This document shows, in pieces, positions 26,558-35,845 of a DNA stretch of 64,000 bases. The stretch lies in NCBI RefSeq assembly GCF_004684935.1, contig NZ_SRJD01000005.1, positions 151,094 through 215,093 of the forward strand, written 5' to 3'. This stretch comes from Sporolactobacillus shoreae. Lineage in GTDB: Bacteria > Bacillota > Bacilli > Bacillales > Sporolactobacillaceae. Both the position numbers and the translations under genes were made by a program. The notes below the pieces were generated by a model that saw only the letters and a program-made list of their open reading frames with translations, was not told the DNA's origin and did no database searches. How positions within the stretch are numbered: position 1 is the first letter of the stretch; every line of letters begins with the position of its first letter.

Positions 26558-26899
26558 TTACGGCTTTTCCTTATCTTGTAGTTCCTTCAAATAATCATCC
26601 AGATTGTCGAATCTTTCCTGCATTACGCGCTGGAAGGACCGTATCCATGAATCCAACGCCTGGAATGGCTCGGGCCGGAGCCTATAGATTCGGCGGTTCG
26701 CTTCGGCCTTCACTTCGACAATCCCGCTGTCGCTAAGCACTTTTAGATGCTTCGACGTTTGGGGCTGCTTCAATCCCAGCTGTTCGGTGATTTCCCCCAC
26801 GGTCAGGGGGCCGCGGCGCAAGAGTTCGACGATATTCAGACGATTGGGTTCAGACAAAGCGCTCAGTGTCGACACGTTTACGTCTGGCATGTCACTCAC
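26558..26899 (-). CDS. ArsR-family transcriptional regulator
   Basis: 113 residues. The HTH reads LTVGEITEQLGLKQPQTSKH, then LKVLSDSGIVEVKAEANRRI and YRLRPEPFQALDSWI. There is no Cys metal motif, which fits the SRPBCC-associated ArsR subgroup. Upstream is a strong promoter whose -35 box lies inside a perfect inverted repeat, consistent with autorepression of the operon. Confidence 0.9.
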   Translation of the reverse strand: MSDMPDVNVSTLSALSEPNRLNIVELLRRGPLTVGEITEQLGLKQPQTSKHLKVLSDSGIVEVKAEANRRIYRLRPEPFQALDSWIRSFQRVMQERFDNLDDYLKELQDKEKP

Positions 26900-26968
26900 C
26901 TCGTCAAGTGATGGTCGCCAGTAAACTGTCAGTTACATCATCACTAGTAGTATCATCCCGGTGTTTAT

Positions 26969-27006
26969 ATTATACGCGAAGAGGAATATTCCTGTCAAGG
27001 AATATT
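26969..27006 (-). promoter_or_regulatory. ArsR operon promoter with operator over the -35 box
   Basis: On the minus strand TTGACA (26993-26998), 18-bp spacer, TATAAT (26969-26974). AATATTCC-TTGACA-GGAATATT (26985-27006) is a perfect 8+8 dyad centred on the -35 hexamer, so repressor binding would block RNA polymerase. Confidence 0.85.
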
Positions 27007-27504
27007 AAAAAACGAAATGTCGTCAACTCAGTGGATCTATACGCCTACAGATTTCATGACAAAAATGTTTTTTCCATTCTATAATTAGCTGTAAGAAAAA
27101 GTCTGTTGCTGAGTTGACAGATAATACGCATCAAAAAATACCAACAGTACTTATTTAGGCATCAGGGAGGGATTTAACCAGGAAAGTGGATCTGCTGAGC
27201 CTACAATTCTGTACATTCAGAGAGCCATATCAACGAGCTTGGAGTCATTATCAATAAAAACGCGGATGCCATCAATAAAAATCTATCACCTATCGATGAA
27301 CACCGAGTTTTTATCAATAAGAATGAGAAAAGTATCAGTAAAGCTAAATATTCAGAACAAATATGCCCATTCATGATCATGATTTTTCTGTTTTTGGACA
27401 GAACAAGCGGGTTCCTTAGTTTACCACTCACATCTCATAAGCGAAAACGATCAGAATATCGTCCCAACCATTTTTTGAGTGCATCATGTCTTGAACAACA
27501 GCAG

Positions 27505-27685
27505 CAAAATGAAACAACTTTATTTGTAGTTAAACATCTTTATTGTCATTCAACACGATAATAGTAATAGCAGACGAACAATGATGCTGATAAATACAAA
27601 TAAAGTTGTTTACTCACAAAAGCACAAAACAGCATTCTTCCGGTTAAATAAGTGGCCATTTAAAAAAATGGTTGTTTACTCAAGC
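27505..27685. repeat. Inverted, diverged copies of the AGTAAACAACTTT unit
   Basis: Units such as AAACAACTTTATTT (about 27514) occur in inverse orientation at about 27598 (AAATAAAGTTGTTTACT) and 27668 (GGTTGTTTACTC). Between them lies AGCAGACGAACAATGAT, which is shared with the 28651 and 30708 repeats. The remaining 27010-27843 sequence has no gene that I can support; it also contains diverged copies of a second repeat at 27042-27090 and 27703-27755. Confidence 0.5.
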
Positions 27686-27843
27686 TGCAATTCCTTTGAT
27701 CGCCCACAGACATCGTGACAAAAAAGTTCTTTACTGATCAATAATTGGAGCAATAACCTATTGTGCAATAAGCAACCAATACCCAAAAACCCAATCGAAA
27801 ATTTTAACGTAGTTGCTTGCAATGTTATCGTGCCCACGGCTTT

Positions 27844-28017
27844 TTAACTGCATTCCGTCCTGCTGCTCCCTTTTGTCACTTCGTTGCTTTTCTTATCCGC
27901 ATTCCTAACCTCTGGGAATAAGAACATGATAAGTGGACAAATCACGCCGAATAGTACCCCACTGAGTATAAGCACAAAGGACATACCGGCACCTACACCA
28001 CTCCCAAGATATTGGCC
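27844..28017 (-). pseudogene. C-terminal fragment of an MFS transporter
   Basis: 57 codons reading GQYLGSGVGAGMSFVLILSG, VLFGVICPLIMFLFPEVRNA and a charged tail to a stop: the last two helices of a major facilitator protein. An in-frame stop lies immediately before the Gly, and no upstream half exists. It lies just downstream (17 bp) of the isochorismatase gene on the same strand. Confidence 0.6.
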
Positions 28018-28033
28018 TTAATAAGGTACTTTC

Positions 28034-28555
28034 TTAAAACTCTATTTCACTAGAATTTTTTGTATCAGCAAACCAGCGTAAGACTTGGTTGTGGTGATTA
28101 ATGATTTGTTGTGCAGTTAAATCTTTTGTATCCCACGTACTATGTGTATCTTTAACTAGCGTGACACCATAACCCATACTAAATGCTCTTCTACAAGTCG
28201 TATCAACACATACTTCAGTTTGTATTCCAGTCAGAATCAAATGGTTAATGTTTCTTTTCTTTAGTTCTTCATCTAAATCAGTGTTTAAGAATGAGTCCGG
28301 AGTTGCTTTTTGGATGAAAATATCAGAATCAGTTGGAGTAAGCTCCGGATATATCTCCCACCCTTCTGTTCCATATTCTAATGGTTTTCCAACAGGGGCG
28401 TTGTGTTGGATAAAAAAGATCGGTACATGAGCAGTACGAGCTTTCTGAATTAACATTTTTAAATTACTTATTAGATTTGTTCCGTTATATACTGGATTTT
28501 CATCGTAAAACATACCATTTTGTACATCGATAATTAATAATGCTGTCTTTTGCAT
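28034..28555 (-). CDS. Isochorismatase-family cysteine hydrolase
   Basis: 173 residues. Catalytic features: Asp in ALLIIDVQNGM near residue 10, and the nucleophile Cys in GIQTEVCVDTTCRRA near residue 112, preceded by the non-proline cis-peptide site. The frame is open 61 codons further upstream, but that part overlaps a noncoding repeat; AGGAGG lies before the ATG at 28555, which I choose. Family members hydrolyse amides such as nicotinamide; the substrate is not determined. Confidence 0.88.
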   Translation of the reverse strand: MQKTALLIIDVQNGMFYDENPVYNGTNLISNLKMLIQKARTAHVPIFFIQHNAPVGKPLEYGTEGWEIYPELTPTDSDIFIQKATPDSFLNTDLDEELKKRNINHLILTGIQTEVCVDTTCRRAFSMGYGVTLVKDTHSTWDTKDLTAQQIINHHNQVLRWFADTKNSSEIEF

Positions 28556-28650
28556 TTTGATTATTCCTCCTATAAAAGAACGCACGTTCCCTTCAAAGGT
28601 ACAGGATAATCTAATTCTTGGCAAGAAAAAAGTAAAATACCACAGTTCAA

Positions 28651-28770
28651 CGATACTGCGCAACATCACCTGTCCTCGGTAAAGGACTTTTTTGTCCAGT
28701 AAACAACTTTTTTTGCAAGTAAAGCACTTTATTTCCATGCGACAATAGATAAAAGCAGACGAACAATGAT
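28651..28770 (+). repeat. 120-bp repeat, copy A (carries half of the glmS terminator)
   Basis: 113 of 120 positions match 30708-30827 by eye, same orientation. Inside are three tandem 20-bp units (for example AGTAAACAACTTTTTTTGCA), and the right end AAAAGCAGACGAACAATGAT equals half of the glmS terminator hairpin. It lies upstream of the isochorismatase gene. The rest of 28556-28931 shows nothing else. Confidence 0.9.
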
Positions 28771-28931
28771 TGTAGTTTTAGAATAAAGTTTGATCAAAAA
28801 TACCTCATAAGCCCACATCTTGCGTTAACTTAAAGGAACCCGTTTCGAAAATAAGAAGTCGTCAATGTAGTGGGAACAAAGTGCCAACAGTTGGCATATC
28901 AATTCTTCAATTCACGCTCTCTAAGTGAATA

Positions 28932-29687
28932 TTAAATCTCTCCCCAATATAACTCCGTTTCATATATATAAGGTACTTTACCGTTTTTCTCATATCGATT
29001 AAATAACTTTTTTAATTCATCCATCATAGGTTCGTAGTTAGGATGTTCAGGCATAGGCGTATAGGAGGAAGACATGATTCTTCCACGTAGACCTTCAAAA
29101 TCAAATAATTGTTGTATTTTAAAAACGGACTTTTCCATAGTGTTTTCTTTAAAGAATAATTGCAATTCATCTTCCGAAATGTTTTTATGATTCACTTCGG
29201 AATAATCAATACCATAGTGAAGCAATAAATGTTCTATCCCTTCTAAAAAAGGGGTTCCTTTTATTTGACGTGTATTCCAAACTAAAATAACCTTACCACG
29301 TTCTTTAAGAATTCGTTTAAATTCCATTTTTGTAACAGTACGATCGAACCAATGGAACGATTGTGCACAAACTATAAAATCTACGGAATTGTCACGTAAA
29401 CATGTTGATTCTGCTGAACCTGCCACAGCACGAAAGTTCGTTTCATGTCCAAGTATTTGCACAGAAGCTTCTCGCATTTCCTGATTGGGTTCTACTCCAA
29501 TAACTTTAGTACCTCTTTCAACTAATAATTTTGAGAATATTCCTGTTCCTGACCCAATATCAGCCACGGTCGAATTCTCATCAAGTTTGACAATATCATA
29601 TAAATAATCAATTGCATCACTAGGATATGTTGGACGATACTTCACATAATCCTTAACCCTGTTTGAAAATGATTGTTTTATGCCCAT
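28932..29687 (-). CDS. Class I SAM-dependent methyltransferase
   Basis: 251 residues. Motif I is VADIGSGTGIFSKLLVERG (about residues 39-57), followed by the acidic end of strand 2 (VIGVEPNQEM) and the post-I/IV region FIVCAQSFHWFD, the Methyltransf_11 pattern. It resembles small-molecule methyltransferases of the UbiE/Tam type; the acceptor is unknown. The ATG overlaps the stop of a decayed upstream gene (TAATG), suggesting a former operon. Confidence 0.87.
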   Translation of the reverse strand: MGIKQSFSNRVKDYVKYRPTYPSDAIDYLYDIVKLDENSTVADIGSGTGIFSKLLVERGTKVIGVEPNQEMREASVQILGHETNFRAVAGSAESTCLRDNSVDFIVCAQSFHWFDRTVTKMEFKRILKERGKVILVWNTRQIKGTPFLEGIEHLLLHYGIDYSEVNHKNISEDELQLFFKENTMEKSVFKIQQLFDFEGLRGRIMSSSYTPMPEHPNYEPMMDELKKLFNRYEKNGKVPYIYETELYWGEI

Positions 29688-29920
29688 TACCTACCATACT
29701 CCTCCATTTGTATTTTAGGTTTTTTCAGTAGAAAAGGATTGTCTATGTATCGAATATATCCATCTGAATCTGCAATCAGCCCTTCTTGATACAAAACGCA
29801 CCCTTTAGTTGCAAAAACTTTACTAAACCTGGGTCTTTACTTATAAGGCAACCAAGGTTTGCCTGTTAACGGCTGTATCTTCTTCAAGAAACGCTTTTTC
29901 TATCATATCAAATTGGGTTA
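29687..29920 (-). pseudogene. Frameshifted unidentified gene upstream of the methyltransferase
   Basis: Coding-like segments occur in different frames: MIEKAFLEEDTAVNRQTLVA (ends about 29850), LISKDPGLVKFLQLKG, and GLIADSDGYIRYIDNPFLLK ending at the TAA at 29687-29689. Joined, they would make one continuous C-terminal region, so at least two indels are likely. I do not recognise the family. The rest of 29920-30202 holds a diverged repeat copy near 30107-30160. Confidence 0.4.
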
Positions 29921-30202
29921 ATTAACATCGTTGGCTAACATGTCCCATAACTTTTCGCTAATAAGTATTCGTTTGTCCCAATGATTTTTAATGCCTGTCA
30001 AACCACACATCGACCTTTTGGCTGATGTTTTTTGCTGAAAATTCCAGTTTCAACTTTATTTATCCTTAACAACTGTTCATTTATGCAGCCATTCCATGAT
30101 TCACCCACAGATTTAATAACAAAAAAATCCTTCACTGCCCTATAATTAAAGAAATGAACTACTGCGCAGCTGCCGAATATTGAGCAATAGGAGATAAATG
30201 AT

Positions 30203-30664
30203 TTGAAATCAATAAGAAAAGCCGACATAGACGAACTTAATGCCGTTTATATGATGGGATATGATTCTTGGGGAAAAGGACTTTCAAAAGATGATTATAT
30301 TAAATTGTGCCATCAGTCTCCAAAATATCCAACGGGAACATGGTTTATATTGGAAGAAGAAGGAAAATTATTGAGTTCTCTTATCATCTATCATCTTAAC
30401 AACAGTCTAATTGGTATCGGCTCCGTTGCTACAGCAGTTGACGTTAGAAAACAGGGAAACGCGACTATATTACTGAAAAAGATAATTGATTTGTTTCCAA
30501 AAGGAACAGTTTTTTGCTTGTATAGTGATGTTGAGCCTAAAATATATGAAAGAATTGGATTTAAATCTGTTGCAGAAGAAAATCAGCCATACCATGATAC
30601 AGTATTGATGTATTATCCTGACAATTTTAATTTTGAACAGAACAGTTACCCTAAATATTTTTGA
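30203..30664 (+). CDS. GNAT-family N-acetyltransferase
   Basis: 153 residues. The acetyl-CoA motif A is degenerate but visible (GSVATAVDVRKQGNATILLK, with RKQGN in place of RGxGxG), and motif B gives CLYSDVEPKIYERIGFKSVA. The start is a TTG with AGGAG 10 bases upstream; a nearer ATG is closed after two codons. It lies between two repeats in an accessory stretch. Substrate unknown. Confidence 0.8.
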   Translation: MKSIRKADIDELNAVYMMGYDSWGKGLSKDDYIKLCHQSPKYPTGTWFILEEEGKLLSSLIIYHLNNSLIGIGSVATAVDVRKQGNATILLKKIIDLFPKGTVFCLYSDVEPKIYERIGFKSVAEENQPYHDTVLMYYPDNFNFEQNSYPKYF

Positions 30665-30707
30665 TCGTCTTAATGCTGATTTTACTTTTTCTTGTTGCAC
30701 TGTACGA

Positions 30708-30827
30708 CGATACTGCGCAACATCACCTATCCTCAGTAAAGGACTTTTTTGTCCAGTAAACAACTTTTTTTGCAAGTAAAGAATTTTATTTCCACACGAC
30801 AATAGAAAAAAGCAGACGAACAATGAT
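30708..30827 (+). repeat. 120-bp repeat, copy B, overlapping the glmS terminator
   Basis: Near-identical partner of 28651-28770. Copy B runs directly into the second arm of the glmS terminator, so it appears to be the parental location. Confidence 0.9.
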
Positions 30828-30843
30828 ACATTCGTCTGCTTTT
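30805..30843 (-). terminator. glmS terminator
   Basis: On the minus strand AAAAGCAGACGAA pairs with TTCGTCTGCTTTT around a 10-base loop and is followed by a T-run. It begins 5 bp after the glmS stop. Confidence 0.9.
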
Positions 30844-30847
30844 ACTA

Positions 30848-32653
30848 TTATTCCACCGTTACCGACTTGGCAAGGTTTCTTGGTTTATCAACATCGCATT
30901 CGTTCTGCAGGGCCGCGTAGTAAGCGATCAGCTGCAGAGGAATGGCGCAAACAAGTGGTGTATAGGTTTTGTGCACTTTCGGGAGCACGATTTGGTCGCC
31001 CGGCTGCTCCGTGACACCTTCCATGCTGATGATGCAGGTGTGGGCGCCACGGGCAAGGACTTCTTCGACATTATTGCGGATGCTGTTATTAACGTTCTCT
31101 TGTGTGGCAAAAGCGAGAACCGGTGTGCCGTTTTCGATCAACGCGATCGTGCCGTGCTTAAGTTCGCCACCGGCAAACCCTTCCGCCTGAATATAGGAAA
31201 TTTCCTTCAGCTTCAGAGCGGCTTCCATGCAGACATAGTAGTCGAGGCCGCGGCCGATGTAGAAAGCGTTGCGCGTGATTGACAGAAAGTCGCGGGCGAT
31301 TTCCTTCAGCTGTGCTTTATCATCGACCATCTGCTCCATCGCCTGAGCGGCGATGCTCAGCTCGTGGACGGGGTCGAAATCAAGAGCAAGCCCTTTTCTT
31401 CCGGCGGTTGCCACCGCGATGAACGAAAGGACGGCCATTTGGGCCGTATAGGCCTTCGTTGAGGCAACAGCGATCTCCGGTCCCGCGTAGAGCAGCATTT
31501 TGTAATCTGCTTCACGGTACAGCGTTGAGCCTTCGACATTAGTCAGCGTCAGCGTCGGGTAACCCATTTTCTTTACCTTCACAAGCACAGCCCGGCTGTC
31601 CGCCGTTTCTCCGCTCTGCGAGATGAACAGGAACAAGGGATTCTTTGACAGAAGTGGCATATTATAAGAGAACTCACTCGAAATATGCACTTCAGTCGGA
31701 ATGCCGGCCAGATGCTCGATCAGATGTTTTCCGACAAGTCCCGCGTGATAGCTTGTGCCGCAGGCAATAATATACAGACGGTCGCAATCTGTGACAGCCT
31801 GAATGACGTCCGGGTCCACCGTGATTTTTCCATTGTCGCCGCTGTACTTCTGAATCAGTCTGCGGATCACAGCCGGCTGTTCGTCGATTTCTTTCAGCAT
31901 GTAGTGCGGATACGCGCCTTTTTCCGTATCATGCGCATCAAACGATACTGTATAAGGCTCACGTGTTTTGACGTTTCCATCCAGATCCTTGATCGTATAG
32001 CTGTCTCTCGCCAGCTCGACAATTTCCTCATCCATCAGTTCAACGTACTGTTTCGTCTGCTGAATCATAGCTGTAGCGTCACTGGCTACAACGTTGAAAC
32101 CATCGCCTGTACCGATCAGAAGCGGACTTTTATTTTTAGCCACATACAGCATATCGCTGTTTTCAGAATCAAGCAGCGCGATCGCGTATGATCCGTCGAT
32201 GAACTTCAGCGTTTTCCGCAGCGCTTCTTCAACACCCAGTCCATTTTCTACAAAATGCTCAATCACCTGAACAACGACTTCCGTATCCGTGTCACTCTTC
32301 AATGTCACATCGGGAATATACTCTGCTTTCAGTTGGCTGAAGTTTTCAATAACCCCGTTGTGGACGATCGTAAAACGTCCGGAAGCGCTCTGATGCGGGT
32401 GGGCATTGCGTCTGTTCGGCACGCCGTGTGTCGCCCAGCGCGTATGACCGATACCGAGTGTTGATTGAACGGCAGGATCAACAATTTTCCGCAAAACATC
32501 AATCCGACCCTTTTCCTTAAAAACATGGACACCATCGCTATTGAGCAAGGCAATGCCTGCCGAGTCATAACCCCGGTATTCAAGATTGCTGAGTCCCTTC
32601 AGCAAAATGTCGCGTGCATCCTTATCGCCAATATAGCCTACAATACCGCACAT
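30848..32653 (-). CDS. glmS: Glutamine-fructose-6-phosphate aminotransferase (isomerizing)
   Basis: 601 residues with the processed-start motif MCGIVGYIG: Cys2 is the glutaminase nucleophile. The class II amidotransferase domain spans about 1-220 ([14 protein letters not shown]), followed by two SIS sugar-isomerase domains ([25 protein letters not shown]) and the end NLAKSVTVE. It makes glucosamine-6-phosphate, the first step to UDP-GlcNAc and peptidoglycan. I choose the ATG at 32653, with GAGGAGGG upstream; the longer open frame crosses the ribozyme. Downstream of glmM on the same strand. Confidence 0.97.
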   Translation of the reverse strand: MCGIVGYIGDKDARDILLKGLSNLEYRGYDSAGIALLNSDGVHVFKEKGRIDVLRKIVDPAVQSTLGIGHTRWATHGVPNRRNAHPHQSASGRFTIVHNGVIENFSQLKAEYIPDVTLKSDTDTEVVVQVIEHFVENGLGVEEALRKTLKFIDGSYAIALLDSENSDMLYVAKNKSPLLIGTGDGFNVVASDATAMIQQTKQYVELMDEEIVELARDSYTIKDLDGNVKTREPYTVSFDAHDTEKGAYPHYMLKEIDEQPAVIRRLIQKYSGDNGKITVDPDVIQAVTDCDRLYIIACGTSYHAGLVGKHLIEHLAGIPTEVHISSEFSYNMPLLSKNPLFLFISQSGETADSRAVLVKVKKMGYPTLTLTNVEGSTLYREADYKMLLYAGPEIAVASTKAYTAQMAVLSFIAVATAGRKGLALDFDPVHELSIAAQAMEQMVDDKAQLKEIARDFLSITRNAFYIGRGLDYYVCMEAALKLKEISYIQAEGFAGGELKHGTIALIENGTPVLAFATQENVNNSIRNNVEEVLARGAHTCIISMEGVTEQPGDQIVLPKVHKTYTPLVCAIPLQLIAYYAALQNECDVDKPRNLAKSVTVE

Positions 32654-32739
32654 AGGATTCCCTCCTCGTGAGGCAAGAAAGCCTTGGGGGTTGAAATCTT
32701 GCCCCACTTGTTCAAATTGGTTTATGCCTGCTGTCCGGC

Positions 32740-32883
32740 TTCTGTACAGAAAGTTGCCCTCCTGTTTTGTGCTCGGACTAACGGCTGCAAGCAATCCGAG
32801 AGGCATCCGCCGAATCTTTCGATAAACCTCTCCCTCGTCAACTATTCCTGTGTTTCTCCGTCTGCCGGAATAGTCCAGGCGCT
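32740..32883 (-). ncRNA. glmS ribozyme/riboswitch
   Basis: The minus-strand leader contains GCGCCTGG just after the predicted cleavage site (between 32883 and 32882), then GTTGACGAGGGAGAGGTTTA, TCGAAAGATTCGGCGGATGC and CTCTCGG with GCAGCCGTTAG. This is the glmS catalytic core. Glucosamine-6-phosphate binding triggers self-cleavage and lowers glmS expression. The 3' boundary is approximate. Confidence 0.93.
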
Positions 32884-33086
32884 TTATATTTAGTTATACG
32901 ACCCTCTTTTCCATTTCCGAGTAAAGCTCAATCTGTTCACAATCAATCAAATTTTACTTAAAATCAAGGACACTGTCAATCAGAGGCTGATTCATTACAC
33001 TTCCTATATATATTCGCACAGATCATATCCGGTGATACTGAAACATACCCTATGCTTAGAAAGCTGCTAAAGCCGGGTTCCGTTAA

Positions 33087-34445
33087 TTATCCCTGGATCT
33101 GACCGTCGATTTCTTTCACAACAGACTGGGCGATCCGGTCAACATAAGCAGCACATTCTTCTTCCGTCGGTGCTTCTGCCATAACGCGGATCAGCGACTC
33201 GGTGCCGGACGGGCGGACCAGAATGCGTCCGTCACCAGCCATTTCGTCTTCTACCTGCTTAATGGTTTCGGCGACTGCCTGATTATCCGTGACATGAAAC
33301 TTGTCGACAACCCGAATGTTGACCAGTTTCTGAGGATACGTACGGACACCGGACGCCAGTTCAGATAGCTTCTTGCCGGTCACTTTCATGATGCTGACAA
33401 GCTGCAGAGCGGTTAGCATGCCATCTCCTGTTGTCGCGTAATCCAGAAATATGATATGTCCGGACTGTTCGCCGCCAAGCGAGTAGCCGCCTGCACGCAT
33501 TTCTTCCATGACATACCGGTCGCCGACCGTCGTCTGTTTGGTTTCGATCTGGGCCGTCTGCAAAGCCTTATAAAGACCCAGATTGCTCATGACCGTAGTC
33601 ACCAGTGTATTTTTATTCAACTGGCCCTGTGATTTCAAATACGTGGCGCAGATATACATAATCTTATCGCCGTCAATCACGTTGCCCAGTTCATCCACAG
33701 CGATCAGCCGGTCACCATCGCCGTCAAAAGCGAGTCCGCAGTCCGCGCCTTTTTCCTGAACAAACGCGGCGAGTGCTTCCGGATGTGTCGATCCGACACC
33801 ATCATTGATATTTTTCCCATTAGGCGATGTACCGATTGTCACAATATCCGCTTCCAGGTCTGCGAACAGATGGGGAGCGAGCGAGCTGGTCGAGCCGTTG
33901 GCGCAGTCCAGAGCGATGCTCATTGATGAGAAGTCGTCTTCCTGAATCGTTGTTTTCAGGAACTGCAGATATTTTTGGCTGCCTTCAAAATAATCGCTTG
34001 AAGTGCCGAGATTTCCGCCAACCGGGCGCGGAAGATCATCCGTCTCCTTTGCCAGAAGCGATTCAATATCCTCTTCAACTTCATCGCTGAGCTTGAAGCC
34101 GTCACTGCCGATAAATTTGATCCCATTATCCGCAAAAGGATTGTGCGAAGCCGAAATCATGATGCCAGCGCTGGCGTCCATGGCCTTTGTTAGATAGGCA
34201 ACACCGGGAGTAGAGATCACGCCCAGTCTCATGACTTCAACACCGATTGAGAGCAGTCCCGCATTCAGCGCGTCTTCGAGCATGTTCCCTGAAATACGGG
34301 TATCGCGCCCGACCAATACTTTCGGGTGCTCCGTCGTCTTGGTCAGAACATAGCCTCCCGCTCTTCCGAGTTTAAAGGCCAGTTCCGGTGTCAGGCCTTC
34401 ATTTGCAATTCCTCTGACACCGTCGGTTCCAAAATACTTTGCCAT
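33087..34445 (-). CDS. glmM: Phosphoglucosamine mutase
   Basis: 452 residues. Catalytic phosphoserine Ser100 lies in MISASHNPF, the metal loop is DGDGDR near residue 240, the sugar-binding loop GGEQSGH near 325 and the phosphate loop RPSGTE near 410. It converts glucosamine-6-phosphate to glucosamine-1-phosphate. I start at the ATG at 34445 ([12 protein letters not shown]) with TAGGAGCG upstream. The order cdaA-cdaR-glmM-glmS is conserved in Bacilli and links cyclic-di-AMP with cell-wall precursor synthesis. Confidence 0.97.
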   Translation of the reverse strand: MAKYFGTDGVRGIANEGLTPELAFKLGRAGGYVLTKTTEHPKVLVGRDTRISGNMLEDALNAGLLSIGVEVMRLGVISTPGVAYLTKAMDASAGIMISASHNPFADNGIKFIGSDGFKLSDEVEEDIESLLAKETDDLPRPVGGNLGTSSDYFEGSQKYLQFLKTTIQEDDFSSMSIALDCANGSTSSLAPHLFADLEADIVTIGTSPNGKNINDGVGSTHPEALAAFVQEKGADCGLAFDGDGDRLIAVDELGNVIDGDKIMYICATYLKSQGQLNKNTLVTTVMSNLGLYKALQTAQIETKQTTVGDRYVMEEMRAGGYSLGGEQSGHIIFLDYATTGDGMLTALQLVSIMKVTGKKLSELASGVRTYPQKLVNIRVVDKFHVTDNQAVAETIKQVEDEMAGDGRILVRPSGTESLIRVMAEAPTEEECAAYVDRIAQSVVKEIDGQIQG

Positions 34446-34552
34446 TTTTCTAATCGCTCCTATCTTTCCGCTCGTCCGAGCTCGCCGCTCTATTTTAAAC
34501 TCCGGTATTCTTTCTGTCAAAATAATGATTTAGCGTCCCCAAGTTGCAAGAA

Positions 34553-35845
34553 TCAACTGATACGTACATCCAGAACTGCTGGCGTGGCTGATGCGATCAG
34601 TCCATTTGGGACGTCCACATGAACAGCGACCTGCTGGTCACCGGTATTTAGCCCGTTAAGATCAACATTTGCTTTAATATCATTCGTGTTCAATTGATCA
34701 AGAGATGAGGAGCTCCCTGTAACTGAGACATTGACGTTTCCGCTGTTTCCGAGGGTCGCCGTTCTTCCAGCGGCAAGTCCTGTAACCGATACCGGGATAT
34801 TATTGAATTGCTTCGACACATTCCCCTGGTTCGATCCTGAAGTGGCGGAAGTGGTGCTGCTTCCGCTGCTAGGAACGCTGCTTCCTGAGGTGTTTGGTGC
34901 TATATGAACGGTCACTGTGACTTTGGTTGGTGAAACAGTCGTTGCTCCTGCGGGAAGCGGCACATCTACGCTGAACGCTTTATCCTGTTTCAGCCCGTCA
35001 ACAGCTACAGAAACAGGAAGGGTATCCACAATCTGGTTCAGTGTATTTCCATCCTGCGCAGAAACAGTGACACTATTTGTGGACAGATCGATCGAAGTGA
35101 CTGAATAACCCTTTGCCGGAGTCCCGGTTGTCAGTGCCTGGAGGGTCACCTGCTTTGACGTTTTGGTGATCGGCACGCGGACATGTACAGAAGACGGTTC
35201 AACCGTTACGTCCATCTGATTTCCGTTACTATTGTAGGCGTGCAGTGTGATCATTTTGTCCACTGTCGCATCGGCGCCTTTGACGTCCACGACGCCTCTG
35301 ATAAACGCGATTGAATCAATCGTCTGCCTCCCGCCTGTGACCGTGACCGTGTTCGGATCAATGGTCGGGCTTCCTATAGAATAAACATTCCCTATCGTAT
35401 TTTTATTCAAAACATCGATAGCTATCGGAAATTCTTTACTTGTCCGTTCTTGAATCGTCACCCTTACAGTGCCCGGAACAGCCTTCACCGACAATCCGTT
35501 TGGAAAACCTGATGTCTGAACCCGAACGTCATACGTACCCGGTTTCATCCCGTTCAGGTTAACAAACGCACTCTTAGAACCCAAAAGTCTGGCTTTCAGG
35601 ATCAGATTGCTTGAGCCGTTCATCCGAATGTCTACTGATTGGGGCGCCCCGCTGACCACAAATTTATTCGCGTCATATTTCAGATTCAGATTCTCCGTAA
35701 TTGTTGATTGTTCCAGAGGATTGACAGCAATTCCGGACGGATTTGGCGAGGGAGTCTGGCCGGCCGAAACAATGGCATAGAGCATCAGCGCCATGACAAA
35801 AGAAATAATTTTTACGAGCCAGTTTTTGTGCAGAAGTTTATCCAT
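34553..35845 (-). CDS. cdaR: CdaA regulatory protein CdaR (YbbR-domain protein)
   Basis: About 430 residues: an N-terminal membrane anchor (about 9-26, LVKIISFVMALMLYAIVSAG) followed by extracytoplasmic YbbR repeats (about four, each with an LNGLNTGDQQV/LNGMKPGTYDV-type turn) and a Ser/Thr-rich linker near residue 310. It regulates the cyclic-di-AMP synthase CdaA. The start at 35845 (GGAGAGGG upstream) overlaps the cdaA stop by 8 bp, so the two are translationally coupled. Confidence 0.93.
   Translation of the reverse strand: MDKLLHKNWLVKIISFVMALMLYAIVSAGQTPSPNPSGIAVNPLEQSTITENLNLKYDANKFVVSGAPQSVDIRMNGSSNLILKARLLGSKSAFVNLNGMKPGTYDVRVQTSGFPNGLSVKAVPGTVRVTIQERTSKEFPIAIDVLNKNTIGNVYSIGSPTIDPNTVTVTGGRQTIDSIAFIRGVVDVKGADATVDKMITLHAYNSNGNQMDVTVEPSSVHVRVPITKTSKQVTLQALTTGTPAKGYSVTSIDLSTNSVTVSAQDGNTLNQIVDTLPVSVAVDGLKQDKAFSVDVPLPAGATTVSPTKVTVTVHIAPNTSGSSVPSSGSSTTSATSGSNQGNVSKQFNNIPVSVTGLAAGRTATLGNSGNVNVSVTGSSSSLDQLNTNDIKANVDLNGLNTGDQQVAVHVDVPNGLIASATPAVLDVRIS

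Noticed and set aside
27201..27431. 76-codon minus-strand frame with hydrophobic stretches
   Set aside because: It lies in repeat-rich DNA, has no ribosome site and shows no family pattern.
28556..28738. N-terminal extension of the isochorismatase by 61 codons
   Set aside because: It reads through the 120-bp repeat, and AGGAGG precedes the ATG at 28555.
24095..31000. Insertion-sequence transposase in the accessory stretch
   Set aside because: Despite repeats and decayed genes, no frame with a DDE or HUH transposase pattern was found.
32654..32806. N-terminal extension of GlmS by 51 codons
   Set aside because: The stretch includes the 3' part of the glmS ribozyme and its leader; GAGGAGGG marks the ATG at 32653 as the start.
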